The notes under the pieces: model-generated
Seen by the model: the letters and a program-made list of their open reading frames with translations, nothing else
Database searches by the model: none
Told to the model about the DNA's origin: nothing
Position numbers and translations under genes: made by a program
Origin: an uncultured Marivita sp.
Lineage (GTDB): Bacteria; Pseudomonadota; Alphaproteobacteria; Rhodobacterales; Rhodobacteraceae
Direction: 5' to 3'
DNA length: 64,000 nucleotides
Assembly: GCF_947488135.1 (NCBI RefSeq)
Contig: NZ_CANKYW010000006.1
Coordinates: 1 to 64,000 of the forward strand
In this document: one piece after another, positions 1-8,032 of the stretch
Layout of the letters: each line of letters starts with the position of its first letter
Numbering within the stretch: the first letter of the stretch is position 1

Positions 1-180
1 TTTTGTTGCTTCCACCCTCTTGTTTGTTTTTGGTCTTTCACTTTCTCCCCCCCCCGGGGGGGGGGGGGGGGCCCCCCAACCCCAAAATTGTTTGGTGGGC
101 GCCCCCCTGGCGGTCCCCCCCCCCGCGGGGGCCCCCCGGCCGGGGGTTTCACCCCCGGACCCCCAGAGTTTACCGGGCAA
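1..180. other. Low-complexity contig end, probably sequence artefact
   Basis: The first 180 bases are dominated by long C and G runs, including a C run switching to a G run near 47-71 and further C/G blocks to about 155. Normal coding texture begins near 180. A permease gene of the pot operon should continue here but no permease-like translation is visible. I read it as a low-quality assembly end rather than a biological element. Confidence 0.7.
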
Positions 181-204
181 GATGAAGAGGCCGTCTTGTC
201 TCAT
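1..204 (-). pseudogene. Possible start of second polyamine permease (potI-like), unreadable
   Basis: An ATG at 204-202 overlaps the TGA of the upstream permease as ATGA, the usual coupling inside pot operons, and a PotI-type second permease is expected at this place. Only the first ten or so codons fall in normal-looking sequence; further on the translation becomes Gly/Pro repeats from the homopolymer region and shows no membrane helix. This is a placeholder for a truncated or corrupted gene. Confidence 0.3.
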
Positions 205-1091
205 CCCTCGGCCTCGCGTTGTTTTTGTTCGTTGCGCTGGAAGAGGATGATCGGGATCACGAGGATCAACAGCAGGATCACGGCGACTGCCGAGGCGACG
301 GGCCAGTCGCGGTTGGAGAAGAATTCTTCCCACAGGACCTTGCCGATCATCAGCGTTCCGGAGCCGCCGAGCAGGGACGGGATCACGAATTCGCCGATGA
401 CCGGAATGAAGACGAGAAAACACCCGGCGATGATGCCGTTTTTCGACAGCGGGATCGTGACCAGCCAGAAGGCGCTGGTGCGCGAACAGCCCAGGTCCTC
501 GGCGGCTTCGAGCAGGCTGTCATCCATGCGTTCGAGCGCCGAATAGATGGGCAGGATCATGAATGGCAGGTAGGTGTAGACAATGCCGATATAGACGGCG
601 GTATTGGTGTTCAGGATCGTCAGCGGTGCGCTCATGATGCCGGTCCACATCAGAAACTGGTTCAGCAGGCCTTCGTTCGACAAGATGCCCATCCACGCGT
701 AGACGCGGATCAGGAAGCTGGTCCAAAACGGCAGGATTACCAGCATCAGCAAGGTCGGGCGCCATTCGGGAGCGGCCCGCGCCATGCCATAGGCGATCGG
801 GTAACCGACCAGCAGGGTCATGACGGTCGAAATCAACGCGATCTGGAGCGAGCTGAGATAGGCTTTCCAGTAAAGATCATCGGTGGTCAGGAACCAGAAG
901 TTTTCAAAATCGAGCGCCGCGAAGAACGCCGTGATGCCGTCCCATCCCGCTGATAGATCAAGCTGCGGCATGTAGGGCGGGCGGGCCAGCGCCACGTCCG
1001 ACAGCGCGATCTTCAGGACGATCACGAACGGGATCAGGAAGAGCGCGACGAGCCACAGATACGGCACCGCGATGAGGAAGGCGCGGCGCAT
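201..1091 (-). CDS. potH: Polyamine ABC transporter permease (PotB/PotH family)
   Basis: Inner-membrane permease of 296 residues, the usual length for PotB/PotH. It has an N-terminal helix, about five further helices and a cytoplasmic EAA loop (AAEDLGCSRTSAFW, about residues 196-209) that docks on the ATPase. It would form the channel for putrescine or spermidine with the ATPase and binding protein encoded directly upstream. The gene begins 3 bp after the ATPase stop and ends in an ATGA overlap with what should be the partner permease. Substrate class is inferred from the binding protein and operon order; the exact polyamine is not decidable. Confidence 0.92.
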   Translation of the reverse strand: MRRAFLIAVPYLWLVALFLIPFVIVLKIALSDVALARPPYMPQLDLSAGWDGITAFFAALDFENFWFLTTDDLYWKAYLSSLQIALISTVMTLLVGYPIAYGMARAAPEWRPTLLMLVILPFWTSFLIRVYAWMGILSNEGLLNQFLMWTGIMSAPLTILNTNTAVYIGIVYTYLPFMILPIYSALERMDDSLLEAAEDLGCSRTSAFWLVTIPLSKNGIIAGCFLVFIPVIGEFVIPSLLGGSGTLMIGKVLWEEFFSNRDWPVASAVAVILLLILVIPIILFQRNEQKQREAEG

Positions 1092-1094
1092 CCT

Positions 1095-2219
1095 CTAGCG
1101 CTCCAACAGGACACCGGCGGTGTCTGTCCAGCTGATCCAGACCGGGTCTTCCCAGGTGATCTGACGCCGCGACAGGCGGCGGGTGTTGGCGGTCTGCGCC
1201 TTGATGACGTGACCTGTGGGCAATTCGACGTGGTAGGTCGAGATGTTGCCCAGGTAGGCGATGTCGAGCACCTTGCCCTGCACCTTGTTGGCGGCGTCCT
1301 GCGGTTCCTCGGTGCTGATGCCGACCTTTTCGGGGCGGATGGCGAAGTGGATCTCCTGCCCCTTGTCGAAGCGGGTGGTCGTTGTGCCGATGATATCGGG
1401 TTGGCCTTCGGCCCACTGAATGGCAACTTTTTCGCCGTTCGGATCGGCGCGGCCCGAGATGATGTTCACGTCTCCGATGAAGTCGGCGACATAGACGGAG
1501 TTCGGTGCTTCGTAGATCTGTGCGGGTGTGGCGACCTGGATGATGCGGCCTTCGTCCATAACCGCCACGCGGGAGGCAACGGTCATCGCCTCTTCCTGAT
1601 CATGGGTGACGATGACGAAGGTGGTGCCGGTCTTTTCCTGGATATCCATCAGCTCGAACTGGGTATCCTGGCGCAGCTTCTTGTCGAGCGCGCCGAGAGG
1701 TTCATCGAGAAGCAGCAGTTTGGGCGCCTTGGCCAGAGACCGCGCGAGGGCCACGCGTTGGCGTTGACCGCCGGAAATCTGGTGGGGTTTGCGTTTGGCG
1801 AATTTGCTCAGACGCGTGAGGCGGAGCATTTCTTCGACGCGCGCATTGATGGTCTCGGCGTCCTTGCCTTCGCGTTTCAGACCGAAGGCAATGTTGTCCC
1901 AGACGGACAGGTGCGGGAACAGCGCGTAGGACTGGAACATCATGTTCACCGCGCGCTTGTTCGGCGGTATCCGGGCCATGTCTTGCCCGGCGATGAAGAT
2001 CTGGCCCTTGGTGGGGGCTTCGAACCCGGCCAGCATCCGCATCATCGTGGTCTTGCCGCATCCGGACGGGCCCAGCAGGGCAAAGAATTCCTTGGCGAAG
2101 ATGTCCTGTGTCAGATCGTCGATGGCCGTGAAGTCGCCGAACCGTTTGGTCACGTTGCGAAACTGGATCAATGGTTTTTCGTTGGGGTCTTCCCACGGAG
2201 CAAAGACGGTTTGGGCCAC
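1095..2219 (-). CDS. potG: Polyamine ABC transporter ATP-binding protein (PotA/PotG)
   Basis: ATPase of a spermidine/putrescine importer, 374 residues. Walker A GPSGCGKTT, signature SGGQRQRVALARSL, Walker B LLLLDEP and the H-loop region TFVIVTHDQ are all present, followed by a C-terminal TOBE-type regulatory region, as in PotA/PotG. The frame is open upstream to 2282, but a GTG at 2219 is preceded seven bases earlier by AAGGA and gives the normal N-terminus (VAQTVFAPWED), so I use it. It lies between the binding protein and permease genes on the same strand and is surely cotranscribed with them. Confidence 0.93.
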   Translation of the reverse strand: MAQTVFAPWEDPNEKPLIQFRNVTKRFGDFTAIDDLTQDIFAKEFFALLGPSGCGKTTMMRMLAGFEAPTKGQIFIAGQDMARIPPNKRAVNMMFQSYALFPHLSVWDNIAFGLKREGKDAETINARVEEMLRLTRLSKFAKRKPHQISGGQRQRVALARSLAKAPKLLLLDEPLGALDKKLRQDTQFELMDIQEKTGTTFVIVTHDQEEAMTVASRVAVMDEGRIIQVATPAQIYEAPNSVYVADFIGDVNIISGRADPNGEKVAIQWAEGQPDIIGTTTTRFDKGQEIHFAIRPEKVGISTEEPQDAANKVQGKVLDIAYLGNISTYHVELPTGHVIKAQTANTRRLSRRQITWEDPVWISWTDTAGVLLER

Positions 2220-2288
2220 TGTGTATTCCTTGGACACGGGATGTCTGCCCGGCAGGATGGACCCGCCGGGCAGGAAATGCACTCTGAC

Positions 2289-3374
2289 TCAGGTGCCGGA
2301 TTTGACCGAAGTCCACATCCGCGTCAGCGATCGCTGTTCGCGCGGCGGGAACGGCGTCACCGTGTAGAGGTTTCCAAGCGTCGCCTCGTCCGGATAGATC
2401 GCCGGGTCGTCGATCACGTCCTCGATTAGAAATTCCTGAGACGCCTTGTTGCCGTTGGCATAGTAGACATAATTCGACGCCGCCGCCATGTTCTGCGCGT
2501 CCATGATGAAGTTCAGGAACGTGTGCGCCGCGTCCGGGTTCGGAGCGTCGACTGGGATCGCCATCTGGTCGAACCACATCAGAGCACCTTCGTTGGGCGC
2601 GTTATAGGCGATGTCGACGCCATTGTCGGCTTCGGCCGCGCGGTCGCGGGCCTGAAGGATGTCGCCGGACCAGCCGAACGCCACGCAGATGTCGCCATTG
2701 GCCAGCGCATTGATGTATTCGGAGCTGTGGAATTTCTGCACGTAGGGCCGCACGGCCATCAGCACTTCCTCGGCGGCGGCCAACGCTTCGTCGTCCTTGC
2801 GATCGGGATCGAGCCCGGCATAGGTCAGTGCGGCCGGGATCATCTCGGTCGGGGCGTCAAGGAAATGCACGCCACATTCGGATAGCTTTTCCATGTTTTC
2901 GGGATTGAAGATCAGGTCCAGCGACGCGATCGGGGCATCCGCGCCCAGGATCTCGGTCACCTTGCCGGTGTTCACGCCAAGGCCGGTCGTGCCCCACATG
3001 TAGTTGATCGAGTATTCGTTGCCGGGATCGTACTGCGCGGTGCGCTCTTCGATAACCTCCCACATGTTGTCGAGGTTCGGCAGTTTGGACGGGTCCAGCT
3101 TCTGGAACGCACCCGCCTGAATTTGCCGCTGAAGGAAAGTCCCGGTGGGAACGACGACATCGTAACCGGAGCCGCCGGCCAGCATTTTGGTTTCGAGCAG
3201 TTCATTGCTGTCGAACACGTCGTAGATCAGGTCGATCCCGGTTTCTTCCTCGAACTTCGTGAGCAGGGATTCGTCGATATAGTCAGACCAGTTGTAGACG
3301 CGCACTTCGTCGGCATGGGCAAGTGAAGCCATTAGTGCGGCACCTGCGGTCATGGTCAGCAGATGGGTTTTCAT
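2289..3374 (-). CDS. potF: Polyamine ABC transporter periplasmic binding protein (PotF/PotD)
   Basis: Periplasmic binding protein of 361 residues. The start at 3374 follows a GGGAG ribosome site and gives a 21-residue signal peptide ending ASLAHA, then DEVRVYNWSDYIDESLL, the characteristic opening of PotD/PotF proteins. The frame is open 19 codons further upstream, but that extension lacks a ribosome site and would bury the signal peptide. First gene of the potFGH operon. The promoter region it shares with the divergent GntR gene holds a palindrome (3422-3433) repeated in front of the aminotransferase gene at 4288. Confidence 0.93.
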   Translation of the reverse strand: MKTHLLTMTAGAALMASLAHADEVRVYNWSDYIDESLLTKFEEETGIDLIYDVFDSNELLETKMLAGGSGYDVVVPTGTFLQRQIQAGAFQKLDPSKLPNLDNMWEVIEERTAQYDPGNEYSINYMWGTTGLGVNTGKVTEILGADAPIASLDLIFNPENMEKLSECGVHFLDAPTEMIPAALTYAGLDPDRKDDEALAAAEEVLMAVRPYVQKFHSSEYINALANGDICVAFGWSGDILQARDRAAEADNGVDIAYNAPNEGALMWFDQMAIPVDAPNPDAAHTFLNFIMDAQNMAAASNYVYYANGNKASQEFLIEDVIDDPAIYPDEATLGNLYTVTPFPPREQRSLTRMWTSVKSGT

Positions 3375-3421
3375 GAAAGTCTCCCGTTGATCCTCGGGCG
3401 CTTGCGGCCCAATGGATTTGA

Positions 3422-3433
3422 ATTTGATCAAAT
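3422..3433. promoter_or_regulatory. Palindromic GntR-type operator (ATTTGATCAAAT)
   Basis: A perfect 12-bp palindrome in the divergent space between potF and the GntR gene. The ten bases AATTTGATCA (3421-3430) recur at 4243-4252, just before the aminotransferase gene. A palindrome shared by the two flanking promoters is what the GntR protein encoded between them would need to control uptake and catabolism together. Binding is inferred. Confidence 0.5.
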
Positions 3434-3553
3434 CTTGCCTCTTCAGGCAATAGAAATCATGTTTTCACGCCAGCCTGTCACGTGCAAGATGACTTGTCAC
3501 AGGCGGCCTTTCGGGCATTGTGCCCAAAGCTGCGGCAGTTTGTGAGAAGCAGG

Positions 3554-4225
3554 ATGACCGATCAGACAACACTGGACGTTGTTCCCGAACCGGCCCGACT
3601 TCCGGCGCATGAACGGGTTTACAGACGCTTGCGCGATCAGATCCTGTTCGGTGAATTCGAACCCGGGCAACCGGTCACGATCCAGGGTTTGACCGACGCT
3701 CTGGGTGTCGGGATGACCCCGGTGCGCGAGGCGCTGCGGCGGCTGACCGCCGAGGGCGCGCTGGAATTTCTGGGCAACCGCCGGATCGCAGTACCGGTGC
3801 TGAATGCGCAGGCCGTGGATGAATTGACCTTTACGCGCAAGGCGCTCGAACCCGAACTTGCCCGTCGCGCGGCGCAGCGGGCCACTGAAGACGATGTCTC
3901 CCAACTGACTGAGATAGACGCCCGGCTGGACGCTGCGATCCGGCGCGGGGACGTGAAGCGCTATCTTGTCGAGAACCATCAGTTCCACGTCGATCTTTAC
4001 AGCCTCGCGCAGGCTCCGATCCTGACCGAGATCGTGGATCACCTCTGGTTGCGCTTCGGCCCGTCCCTTCGGGTTGTCTGCGGTCAATTCGGCACGCGAA
4101 ACCTGCCGGACCGGCACAAGGACGTGCTGACCGCGCTGTCCGCGAACGACGCTGACGCAGCGGCACGCGCGATGGAAGGCGACGTGGTGCAGGGGATGGA
4201 ACAAATCCGGCAGGGGCTGATGTGA
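3554..4225 (+). CDS. GntR-family transcriptional regulator (FCD domain)
   Basis: 223-residue regulator. An N-terminal winged helix-turn-helix (about residues 15-80: HERVYRRLRDQILFGEFEPGQPV, then MTPVREALRRL) is followed by an all-helical FCD effector domain, placing it in the FadR/VanR branch of GntR. The ATG at 3554 gives the standard N-terminus; the frame runs 24 codons further upstream without a clear ribosome site. It sits between the divergent polyamine importer and the class III aminotransferase. Two copies of an AATTTGATCA palindrome flank it, so local control of both units is the simplest reading. The ligand, perhaps a polyamine or its breakdown product, is unknown. Confidence 0.85.
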   Translation: MTDQTTLDVVPEPARLPAHERVYRRLRDQILFGEFEPGQPVTIQGLTDALGVGMTPVREALRRLTAEGALEFLGNRRIAVPVLNAQAVDELTFTRKALEPELARRAAQRATEDDVSQLTEIDARLDAAIRRGDVKRYLVENHQFHVDLYSLAQAPILTEIVDHLWLRFGPSLRVVCGQFGTRNLPDRHKDVLTALSANDADAAARAMEGDVVQGMEQIRQGLM

Positions 4226-4242
4226 TTCGATTGACTTGCAGT

Positions 4243-4255
4243 AATTTGATCATAT
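4243..4255. promoter_or_regulatory. Second copy of the AATTTGATCA operator
   Basis: AATTTGATCATAT lies 33-45 bp upstream of the aminotransferase start. Ten bases are identical to the palindrome at 3421-3430. The position between the GntR stop and the ribosome site fits an operator for the aminotransferase promoter. Confidence 0.45.
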
Positions 4256-4287
4256 TTTGGCCGAGACCCTTCTGAGAGGATTTTCCG

Positions 4288-5691
4288 ATGGCCACGATCA
4301 CCAATCACATGCCCACGAAAGAGCTTCAGGCGCTGGATGCCGCGCACCACATGCACCCGTTTACGCATGGTGCCGGACTGTCCGAAAAAGGCGCGCGCAT
4401 CATCACGCGGGCGGATGGTTGCTGGCTCACCGACAGTGACGGGAACCGCATTCTCGATGCGATGGCGGGGCTTTGGTGCGTCAACATCGGCTACGGTCGC
4501 AAGGAACTGGCGCGGGTCGCGGCCCGGCAGATGGAAGAGCTGCCGTTCTACAACACGTTCTTCCAGACGACCCATGTCCCGGCGATCGCGCTGTCGCAAA
4601 AGCTGGCCGAACTGGCGCCTGAGGGCTTCAACCAGGTCTTCTTCGCCGGATCGGGGTCCGAGGCGAACGACACGAATCTGCGCATGGTGCGCACCTATTG
4701 GGCGGAAAAAGGGCAGCCGGACAAGAACATCGTGATCTCGCGGTGGAACGCCTATCACGGTTCGTCCGTCGGGTCGGGTTCGCTTGGCGGCATGAAGGGG
4801 ATGCACATGCAAGGCGGTCTGCCCATTCCCAACATCCACCATATCGACCAGCCGAATTGGTGGGCCGAAGGCGGCGACATGACACCCGAGGAATTCGGCC
4901 TCGAGCGCGCGCGCCAGTTGGAGACCGCGATCGAAGAGCTTGGCCCCGACCGCGTGGCGGCCTTCATCGCCGAACCGGTGCAGGGCGCAGGTGGCGTGAT
5001 CATCCCACCCGAGACCTACTGGCCTGAGATCCAGCGCATCGTCGACAAATATGGCATCCTGCTGATCGCGGACGAGGTGATTTGCGGCTTCGGGCGCACC
5101 GGCAACTGGTTCGGGTCACAGACCATGAACATCCGCCCGCATATCATGACCATCGCCAAGGGGCTGAGCTCGGGCTACCAGCCCATTGGCGGGTCGATCA
5201 TCTGCGACGAGGTCGCCGAGGTCATGAATGCCGTCGAGTTCAACCACGGCTATACCTATTCCGGCCACCCGGTCGCCTGCGCCGTGGCGCTCGAGAACCT
5301 GCGGATTCTGGACGAGGAAGGCATCGTCACCCGCGTCCGCGAGGAAACGGGGCCGTACCTGGCCGAGAAGTTCGCCACTCTGACGGATCACCCGCTGGTG
5401 GGCGAGGCCAAGATCGTCGGCATGATGGGATCCATCGCGTTGACCCCCGACAAAGCCACCCGCGCCAAGTTCGAAGCGGATGAGGGCACTGTCGGCTTCA
5501 TCTGCCGCGAGCGGTGCTTTGCCAACAATCTGGTGATGCGCCATGTCGGGGATCGGATGATCATCTCCCCGCCGCTGGTGATTTCGAAGGATGAGATCGA
5601 CACGTTGATCGAGCGGGCGTGGACGTCGCTGGACGAGTGTCACGCGAAGCTCGAGCAAGAGGGTTTGATGAAGGCGCGCGTGGCGAGTTAA
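4288..5691 (+). CDS. Class III aminotransferase, probably polyamine or omega-amino acid:pyruvate
   Basis: PLP-dependent class III aminotransferase of 467 residues, close to the SpuC/putrescine-pyruvate type. Visible motifs: FAGSGSEANDTNLRM in the cofactor phosphate region, the LIADEVICGFGRTG segment with the PLP-binding Asp, and the Schiff-base Lys in TIAKGLSSG (about K291). The ATG follows GAGAGGA at good spacing. Next to a polyamine importer and a shared regulator, a role in the first step of putrescine or related diamine catabolism is likely. Other class III substrates (beta-alanine, GABA, taurine) remain possible because family members look alike. Confidence 0.85.
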   Translation: MATITNHMPTKELQALDAAHHMHPFTHGAGLSEKGARIITRADGCWLTDSDGNRILDAMAGLWCVNIGYGRKELARVAARQMEELPFYNTFFQTTHVPAIALSQKLAELAPEGFNQVFFAGSGSEANDTNLRMVRTYWAEKGQPDKNIVISRWNAYHGSSVGSGSLGGMKGMHMQGGLPIPNIHHIDQPNWWAEGGDMTPEEFGLERARQLETAIEELGPDRVAAFIAEPVQGAGGVIIPPETYWPEIQRIVDKYGILLIADEVICGFGRTGNWFGSQTMNIRPHIMTIAKGLSSGYQPIGGSIICDEVAEVMNAVEFNHGYTYSGHPVACAVALENLRILDEEGIVTRVREETGPYLAEKFATLTDHPLVGEAKIVGMMGSIALTPDKATRAKFEADEGTVGFICRERCFANNLVMRHVGDRMIISPPLVISKDEIDTLIERAWTSLDECHAKLEQEGLMKARVAS

Positions 5692-5694
5692 GAG

Positions 5695-5737
5695 CCAAAA
5701 CCTTCGAAGGTTTTGGGGAAATGCTTCGAAGCATTTC
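5695..5737. terminator. Double palindromic hairpin between convergent genes
   Basis: Two perfect palindromes follow each other: 22 bp at 5695-5716 (CCAAAACCTTC and its complement) and 20 bp at 5718-5737 (GAAATGCTTC and its complement), both centred on TTCGAA. They separate the convergent aminotransferase and GntR genes, the second overlapping the GntR stop. A bidirectional terminator is the likely role. A similar pair lies at 23532-23576. Confidence 0.7.
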
Positions 5738-6506
5738 AGCCCTTGGTCACCGCGTGCTCATATCGTTGCCGGGCCACTGCCTCATGCGCCTCGGCCTTGC
5801 GGTTGTCCGCAAGGCACGCTTCGACATAGCTCAGATGATCCACCACCGCCTGCCGCGCGCCTTCGGGATCGCGGGCCTGTAGGGCGTCGTTGATGGCCCT
5901 GTGCTGGTCCAGCAGGGTCGCGCGGGTGGTCTTTTGGCGGAACATGACCTGGCGGTTGTAGAACACGCCTTCGCGCAGCAATTGGTACATCGACCGCATC
6001 ATGTGGAGCATGATGACATTGTGGCTGGCCTCGATGATGGACAGATGAAACTCCGCGTCCAGCGCTGCTTCGTCGGAGGGGTCGCGCTTGGCGTGCGCGG
6101 CTTCCATGCGTTCGAACACGGCGTTGATCACCTTGAGATCCGTGTCCGACCCCAGCCGCGCCGCGCGTTCGGCGGCCAACCCTTCCATGTCGCGGCGGAA
6201 GGACAGGTAGTCAAAGACCGCCTCGTCGTGATTGGCGAAAAGCTGGATCAATGAGTCCGAGAACGCGGACCCCAAGACATCGGCCACATAGACGCCGGCC
6301 CCCGCGCGGCTGGTCAGCAATCCGCGCTCCGAGAGGTCCGCAATGGATTCACGCAACGACGGGCGCGATACGTTGAGCCGCTCCGACAGCTCGCGCTCTG
6401 ACGGCAGGCGTTCGCCGGGGCGCAGAATGCCTTGCAGGATCAGCTTTTCGATCTGGCGTGTGACTGAAGTGGACAGCTTTTCCGGGGTGACAGGTTGGAA
6501 GGGCAT
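5736..6506 (-). CDS. GntR/FadR-family transcriptional regulator
   Basis: 256-residue regulator of the FadR branch, similar in form to PdhR/LldR. The winged helix occupies about residues 10-75 (RPGERLPSERELSERLNVSRPSLRESIADL) and an FCD domain follows, with the expected metal-ligand region (DAEFHLSIIEASHN). Immediately upstream, 21 bp before the start codon, is an inverted repeat TTGGTCA-N7-TGACCAA (6527-6547), so autoregulation is likely. It converges on the aminotransferase gene and may respond to a carboxylate such as pyruvate or lactate, but no target operon adjoins it. Confidence 0.85.
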   Translation of the reverse strand: MPFQPVTPEKLSTSVTRQIEKLILQGILRPGERLPSERELSERLNVSRPSLRESIADLSERGLLTSRAGAGVYVADVLGSAFSDSLIQLFANHDEAVFDYLSFRRDMEGLAAERAARLGSDTDLKVINAVFERMEAAHAKRDPSDEAALDAEFHLSIIEASHNVIMLHMMRSMYQLLREGVFYNRQVMFRQKTTRATLLDQHRAINDALQARDPEGARQAVVDHLSYVEACLADNRKAEAHEAVARQRYEHAVTKG

Positions 6507-6526
6507 GATGCTCAGACTGCTGCGGA

Positions 6527-6547
6527 TTGGTCAAATGATATGACCAA
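6527..6547. promoter_or_regulatory. Inverted repeat TTGGTCA-N7-TGACCAA, FadR-type operator
   Basis: Seven-base arms (6527-6533 and 6541-6547) with a seven-base spacer sit just upstream of the GntR gene starting at 6506. TGGTC/GACCA half-sites are typical of PdhR/FadR-branch regulators, so this is probably the autoregulatory site. Confidence 0.55.
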
Positions 6548-6564
6548 AGTGGCCCGCCGACAAG

Positions 6565-7011
6565 CTACCACCGTGTCAGGGCATCTTCATCTTCGTCTTT
6601 TGCGGCCACCCAGCCGGTTTCGCCCGAGACCGCGTGTTCTTTCTTCCAGAACGGCGCGCGGGACTTGAGGTAGTCCATCAGGTAATCCGCCGCCTCGAAC
6701 GCGTCCTTGCGATGGGGTGCGGCGGTCGCGACCATCATGATTTTTTCGCCCGGTTCCATCCGTCCGTAGCGGTGAATGACCAACGCATCGCCAAGCGACC
6801 AGCGGTCAACGGCTTCCGACGCGATTTTCTCCAGAGCCTTCTGAGTCATGCCCGGATAATGTTCGATCTCCATCGCATCGAGCCCGCCGCCGCCGAAATC
6901 CCGCACCACGCCTGTGAAAGTGACGATCGCGCCCATGTCGTGGCGACCATCAGCAAAGGCGTCGGCCTCGGCCCCGAAATCGAAGGGCTGTTCCTGAACG
7001 ACAATCCGCAT
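6565..7011 (-). CDS. moaE: Molybdopterin synthase catalytic subunit MoaE
   Basis: Large subunit of molybdopterin synthase, 148 residues. It converts precursor Z (cPMP) to molybdopterin with sulfur carried by MoaD. Recognisable parts: GAIVTFTGVVRDF near the N-terminus, HRYGRMEPGEKIMMV in the middle, and the catalytic Lys-rich AAPHRKDAFEAADYLMDYLKSRAPFWKKE stretch. The C-terminus is slightly extended and acidic. The start overlaps the stop of moaD, so the two subunits are translationally coupled. Other moa genes are not in the window. Confidence 0.95.
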   Translation of the reverse strand: MRIVVQEQPFDFGAEADAFADGRHDMGAIVTFTGVVRDFGGGGLDAMEIEHYPGMTQKALEKIASEAVDRWSLGDALVIHRYGRMEPGEKIMMVATAAPHRKDAFEAADYLMDYLKSRAPFWKKEHAVSGETGWVAAKDEDEDALTRW

Positions 7012-7256
7012 CAGCCGCCCGTCATCGGCGGGAAAAACGCCACTTCCCGCGCGCCTTTGATCGATGCGTCGAAATCAGTGAGCTCCTGATCCACCGCCAC
7101 GCGCAGGGCGTTCAGATCAGAGAAGGCGAGGTCGTAGCGATCCTCTCGTGCGCGCAGTTCGGTTACCAGTTCGGCCACGGTTTCGGCGTCCGTGGTCACG
7201 CTCTCCTTTGGCAGTCCAATCCGTTCGCGGACCCATGCGAAATACAACACGTCCAT
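7011..7256 (-). CDS. moaD: Molybdopterin synthase sulfur carrier subunit MoaD
   Basis: Ubiquitin-like sulfur carrier of 81 residues ending in the diagnostic Gly-Gly (PPMTGG), where adenylation and thiocarboxylate formation take place. The N-terminal VLYFAWVRERIG strand is typical. It is directly upstream of and overlaps moaE, and begins 4 bp after pgsA. Confidence 0.93.
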   Translation of the reverse strand: MDVLYFAWVRERIGLPKESVTTDAETVAELVTELRAREDRYDLAFSDLNALRVAVDQELTDFDASIKGAREVAFFPPMTGG

Positions 7257-7260
7257 CAGC

Positions 7261-7926
7261 TCAATCCTTCAAAAACGGCACGGCCTTGCGGAAATAATCC
7301 CATCCCGTGACGAGCGTGAGAAAGGCAGCAAGCCAAAGCAGGAGCAATCCCGCGTTTCCGGTCCAGACCATGCCTGCGTGCTTCCACCAGAGGCCGTGCA
7401 GATCTTCGGTTTCGCCTGCCATCACGCTCTGGAAGATCTCCGGGTTCATGCCCATGGCCGACATGCCAAGGTAATGCTCGAACACGCCCTGCGCGAACAG
7501 AACGGCGATGGCGATCATCTGGAGGGTGGTTTTCCACTTGGCAAGCGGCGTCACCTTGAGCGTGCCTGCCGTGTCGCCAAGAAATTCGCGCAGCCCCGAT
7601 ACGAACACTTCGCGGAACAGGATGAAGGTCGCGGGCAGCACCAGCCAGGGCGACATGGACGAATAGCCCACGATCACCATGAGCGCGATCACGACCATCG
7701 CTTTGTCGGCAATCGGGTCGAGCATCGCGCCCAATTTGCTTTCCTGCTTCCACGCGCGGGCCAGATAGCCGTCGAACCAGTCTGTCACGGCAGCGAGGAC
7801 GAACAGGATGAGCGCGAACCAGTCGGCAGCGGGCCGTGAAAAGTAAAGAAACATCAGCGCCACCCCCGGCGCTGCCAACAAGCGCAGGACAGTCAGAATA
7901 TTTGGCACCGTCATGTTCATAACCAT
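7261..7926 (-). CDS. pgsA: CDP-diacylglycerol-glycerol-3-phosphate 3-phosphatidyltransferase
   Basis: Inner-membrane enzyme of phosphatidylglycerol synthesis, 221 residues. The CDP-alcohol phosphotransferase signature is complete: TDWFDGYLARAWKQ followed by GAMLDPIADK, giving D-G-x2-A-R-x8-G-x3-D-x3-D. Four or more hydrophobic helices surround it. The start could be the ATG at 7926 or one of two in-frame ATGs just downstream; VPNILTVLRL is the normal N-terminus. It is followed at once by moaD, with a spacing that suggests one transcript. Confidence 0.94.
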   Translation of the reverse strand: MVMNMTVPNILTVLRLLAAPGVALMFLYFSRPAADWFALILFVLAAVTDWFDGYLARAWKQESKLGAMLDPIADKAMVVIALMVIVGYSSMSPWLVLPATFILFREVFVSGLREFLGDTAGTLKVTPLAKWKTTLQMIAIAVLFAQGVFEHYLGMSAMGMNPEIFQSVMAGETEDLHGLWWKHAGMVWTGNAGLLLLWLAAFLTLVTGWDYFRKAVPFLKD

Positions 7927-8032
7927 TACCTATCGCGACTGCCGGGTCCTGAAAAGAGACGGTTGGGGAGTTTTCGTAACTTCGCTCATCTGGCTTTCCC
8001 GTCGGGATGCCGAACGCGGCAGATCGCATGGC

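Noticed and set aside
1-180. G-quadruplex or other structural element
   Set aside because: Irregular C/G runs at a sequence end where a permease gene should be are better explained by poor sequence quality.
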